Shown here in pieces: positions 5,979 through 8,119 of a stretch of 8,119 nucleotides of DNA. The DNA is from Candidatus Gastranaerophilales bacterium (GTDB lineage: Bacteria > Cyanobacteriota > Vampirovibrionia > Gastranaerophilales > Gastranaerophilaceae). The stretch spans positions 1-8,119 of the forward strand of contig CAJONH010000170.1 of NCBI GenBank assembly GCA_905235825.1, read 5' to 3'. A program made the translations under genes and the position numbers. Within the stretch, counting starts at the first letter, position 1. Each line of letters begins with the position of its first letter. A model generated the notes under the pieces. The model ran no database searches and had not been told where the DNA came from. It worked only from the letters and a program-made list of their open reading frames with translations.

Positions 5979-6491
5979 CTATTTTTTCTGTTCCTGCTTA
6001 GTTTTTTTATTCGTTATTTTAAATTCTGTTATATCGAGCCAAGGATCACCTAAAGCCGTTGAAAATACTTTTCCTGTAAGAGTAAACGTATCCCCTGTAT
6101 CTATATCGATATTCTTTTCGGCAAGTTCTCTTGTCATAAACATTTTTAATTCAGAAAGAGGAATAGTATGATCTTTTACATCCGGACGTTTCATTAAAAT
6201 ACCGATATATTTCGTTCCATCACGAAAAGCAGGCTTATAATCAAGCCCTAAGGAAGAAAAAGAAACAAATTCGCCTGAAAATGAAACTGTTTTATTTAAA
6301 TATAAAGAAGGATTATCGACTATTGCAACAGGAGAAACTGTTTGACCGGCAGGTAAAGTAACGGGCTGTTTTACGGGAAGCGTTGTCGTTATCTTTTTTA
6401 CCGGTGCCGATGCCGGTGCCGCAACTGCTTCTGTATTAATATTTACGGTACAAAAAGTTAAAACAATAAGTGCATATATAATTTTTTTCAT
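5979..6491 (-). CDS. Secreted small protein with OB-fold-like domain, function unknown
   Basis: The 170-residue product has a classical signal peptide: MKK, a hydrophobic core (4-16) and AVAAPA with cleavage near 24-25. C14 is not in a convincing lipobox, so it is probably not a lipoprotein. A Pro/Thr/Val-rich linker (about 26-56) precedes a compact beta-rich domain (about 57-161). The elements LNKTVSFSGEF, YIGILMKRPD, DTGDTFTLTGKVF and DPWLDITEFKI alternate like the strands of an OB-fold (closing pattern: domain, gap, GD.F.LTGKV). The tail is Lys/Gln-rich. The start ATG at 6491 has AGAGGGAT just upstream. It precedes the GH57 gene by 24 bases on the same strand and may be its operon partner, although one product is exported and the other apparently is not. 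I do not recognise a named family; the fold is an inference. Confidence 0.8.
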   Translation of the reverse strand: MKKIIYALIVLTFCTVNINTEAVAAPASAPVKKITTTLPVKQPVTLPAGQTVSPVAIVDNPSLYLNKTVSFSGEFVSFSSLGLDYKPAFRDGTKYIGILMKRPDVKDHTIPLSELKMFMTRELAEKNIDIDTGDTFTLTGKVFSTALGDPWLDITEFKITNKKTKQEQKK

Positions 6492-6523
6492 CTTTATCCC
6501 TCTTTTAATATTAAGCTATTTAT

Positions 6524-6532
6524 ATTTTAACA
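6524..6532 (-). promoter_or_regulatory. Candidate extended -10 promoter of the OB-fold/GH57 unit
   Basis: On the minus strand TGT directly precedes TAAAAT, giving an extended -10 element about 33 bases before the ATG at 6491. No convincing -35 lies 16-18 bases upstream. A TATAAT at 6588-6583 on the same strand is an alternative. Confidence 0.35.
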
Positions 6533-6578
6533 TATTTAAAAAAAATTACATTATCAAAATGTATGACCTCGCAATCGT

Positions 6579-6608
6579 TTGAATTATAGGAAAAACTAAA
6601 CTTATAAT
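6579..6608 (+). promoter_or_regulatory. Candidate promoter of the right-edge repeat-protein gene
   Basis: TTGAAT (6579-6584) and a perfect TATAAT (6603-6608) are separated by 18 bases. The RNA would start near 6615 and carry a leader of about 155 bases before the ATG at 6771. It is the best sigma-70-like promoter seen in the window. Confidence 0.5.
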
Positions 6609-6770
6609 GTACCTGCTTTACAATTATTAAGATTTATAAAGATGAGTTTTTACTTAATATTATTTGCATATTAGAGGTTTTTATGTTTTTTTCTGCTCTA
6701 TTGTGACATTTTCATTCTATATTCTTTTTTTATATTAATACGGTGTTTTACTTTAAGGAGATTGATATAT

Positions 6771-8119
6771 ATGGTAAATGGAGTTAACAGCTCTAATTTT
6801 AATGTACAGCAGCATCAAAAAAACAAAAATGTTACTGTTGAGGATTGGGGTTCGAGAGAAAAAGCAAATGATTGTTTAGATGCTATAATTCAAAACAATT
6901 ATGATTTAAAAGGAATGGGAATTGAATACGGAAGTAAAGAATACGAACAACTAAAAAGAAATGTTATGGATTCAAATCCCAATATATACGGAAATAATCA
7001 AGGCGGATGGAGAAGTGAAGTCGGCGGTACGGGAAGACAAAATGCCGTATTATATACTAACGACACAGTAAGTATTCCTTCATATAATCAAGCACCCGCA
7101 CAACCTAAGATAACACAGCAACCGGAAAAAGATGAAATAACTTTATCATCTTCGCCGCTCGAAAAAGGTACCGATGTTCCTGCCGACGGTAACGATGATG
7201 GCAGTATCGGATTTTTCAGCGCCGCAAAAAATGTTTTGCAAGGTGCAGGAAATACTCTTGTTGATTTAGCTAAGAGTACGGTTCTTGATGAAAATGGCGA
7301 TTTTTCGGCAGGCAGAGCATTATTAACAGCAGGTACAATAGGAGCTTGTATATTGTTCCCTCCCGCAGGAATTGCATTAGGTACGATAGGAGCAGCAGTA
7401 GGTGCCGTAAAAGCCGGTAAAGGTATATATAATGCTATGACGGCAAAGACGGATAAAGAAGCTGAACAGGCATGGCAAGAAGTTGGCGGAGGTGCATTAA
7501 TAGCAGGTGCTTCTGCAGCAGGTGCCAGAGGAAGTTATAGTGCAATGAATTCAGCAGCAAAAGCAGGAAATGCGATTGGAAATGCTTCTAAAGCAGGAAA
7601 TGCAGCTGAAAATGCAGCAAAAGGCGGAGCTGAAGCCGCAGCAGAAAATGTTCCGTCAGTTTCAAAGCCTGTTAATGTTAGTGAAGAAGCTGTTACTGCT
7701 GTTGAAACAAAATTAAGTCCGGTAAAAGAAACTCCCAAACCAATAGAACAATCAGGAACAAATTTAGATAATCTACATGTTGCTGAAGCAGAAGATTATA
7801 CCGCTTTAACTGAAGGAGCCGGAGTTATTAAATCTTCACCCGAAGCAGCTGCAGCACAACCACAAAAGGTAACCGTTCCAAGTGAACCTGCCATTGAACC
7901 TGCAGCAGTAACACCAAAGAAATCACCTGCCGATGATATGGCAGAAATGCATAAAATTATAGATAAAAGAAATTTAGAATATGATAATGCAACTTTAAAC
8001 CCTGAAACGGGAAAGTGGGAATATAATCCCGAAGCTGTTGCAACACAACCACAAAAGGTAACTGTTCCAAGTGAACCTGCCATTGAACCTGCAGCAGTAA
8101 CACCAAAGAAATCACCTGC
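6771..8119 (+). CDS. Large Gly/Ala-rich repeat protein of unknown function (3' end beyond window)
   Basis: I translated 449 codons with no stop before the window edge. The start is ATG 6771, with TAAGGAG at 6754-6760 ten bases upstream, a strong site. There is no signal peptide: the N-terminus is MVNGVNSSNFNVQQHQ. Residues 1-100 are polar, with DCLDAIIQNNYDLKGMG and GGWRSEVGGTGRQ; 105-145 is a Pro/Gln/Asp linker. Residues 184-218 are hydrophobic and glycine-spaced, interrupted by FPPAG, like a glycine zipper or membrane hairpin; 238-254 is a second Gly/Ala stretch. Residues 258-293 are a low-complexity Ala/Gly/Asn zone with repeated KAGNA. From about 357 on, 63-residue tandem repeats begin, with a Pro/Glu/Ala linker and a DDMAEMHKIIDKRNLEYDN helix-like part. 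This resembles large surface, secreted or effector-like proteins. I recognise no catalytic domain. Confidence 0.85.
   Translation, partial: MVNGVNSSNFNVQQHQKNKNVTVEDWGSREKANDCLDAIIQNNYDLKGMGIEYGSKEYEQLKRNVMDSNPNIYGNNQGGWRSEVGGTGRQNAVLYTNDTVSIPSYNQAPAQPKITQQPEKDEITLSSSPLEKGTDVPADGNDDGSIGFFSAAKNVLQGAGNTLVDLAKSTVLDENGDFSAGRALLTAGTIGACILFPPAGIALGTIGAAVGAVKAGKGIYNAMTAKTDKEAEQAWQEVGGGALIAGASAAGARGSYSAMNSAAKAGNAIGNASKAGNAAENAAKGGAEAAAENVPSVSKPVNVSEEAVTAVETKLSPVKETPKPIEQSGTNLDNLHVAEAEDYTALTEGAGVIKSSPEAAAAQPQKVTVPSEPAIEPAAVTPKKSPADDMAEMHKIIDKRNLEYDNATLNPETGKWEYNPEAVATQPQKVTVPSEPAIEPAAVTPKKSP
7851..8119 (+). repeat. 63-codon tandem repeat, nearly identical copies at DNA level
   Basis: Bases 7851-7930 recur at 8040-8119 with 78 of 80 identical, a period of 189 bases or 63 codons. 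The encoded element is QPQKVTVPSEPAIEPAAV followed by TPKKSP. The repeat unit also includes a spacer with HKIIDKRNLEYDN and NPETGKWEYNPEA. The second copy is still matching at the window edge, so its full extent and the number of copies cannot be seen. Similarity before 7851 fades quickly (only CCCGAAGC is shared). Confidence 0.9.

Noticed and set aside
5968..6171. Plus-strand open frame of 67 codons with hydrophobic start
   Set aside because: It is antisense to the OB-fold-like gene, which has a good ribosome binding site and signal peptide.
6674..6706. Seven-codon frame (MFFSALL) after AGAGG in the leader of the repeat-protein gene
   Set aside because: It is too short and AT-rich to separate from chance, and no pairing or attenuation structure accompanies it.
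7535..7738. Minus-strand open frame rich in Ala/Phe
   Set aside because: It is the mirror of the Ala/Gly low-complexity zone of the plus-strand repeat protein.
7796..8083. Minus-strand open frame with an internally repeated MAGSLGTVTFCGC
   Set aside because: The repetition merely reflects the tandem repeat of the plus-strand gene read on the wrong strand.

Overview
This AT-rich window carries seven protein genes, two of them cut by the window edges, plus several regulatory or repeat structures. The protein mix points to a non-photosynthetic relative of cyanobacteria, of the Gastranaerophilales (Melainabacteria) type. The clues are a GH57-DUF3536 glycoside hydrolase of the sort common in cyanobacteria, a secreted OB-fold-like protein, and a Gly/Ala-rich repeat protein with a non-classical N-terminus. 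The taxon is an inference from these features; no marker gene is present.

Layout. At the left edge is the 5' part of a TupA-like ATP-grasp gene (minus strand), a family usually found in surface-polysaccharide loci. It is preceded by a leader with an intrinsic terminator abutting its ribosome binding site and a competing upstream arm. A 19-bp perfect palindrome lies in the divergent promoter region between it and a small XRE-family regulator (plus strand, 551-862). A MITE-like inverted-repeat element of about 155 bp (905-1060) separates that regulator from the convergent cysteine synthase gene cysK (minus, 1074-2006). cysK has a structured leader inside a 355-bp gene-free stretch (2007-2361).

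Further right on the minus strand are an OppF/DppF-type ABC ATPase (2362-3321) without transport partners in view, a large GH57-DUF3536 protein starting at GTG (3435-5954), and a short secreted OB-fold-like protein (5979-6491). The last two are only 24 bp apart and probably form one transcription unit. A divergent promoter region (6492-6770) then leads to a plus-strand gene that runs off the right edge (6771 to the end). Its product has a hydrophilic N-terminus, a glycine-zipper-like hydrophobic stretch, an Ala/Gly/Asn low-complexity zone, and the start of 63-residue tandem repeats that are nearly identical at DNA level.

The genes do not form one pathway. The window reads as a chromosomal mosaic: cysteine synthesis, peptide-type transport ATPase, alpha-glucan-type hydrolase, surface polysaccharide. 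The least explained parts are the repeat protein at the right edge, the OB-fold/GH57 pair, and the two candidate RNA-switch leaders.
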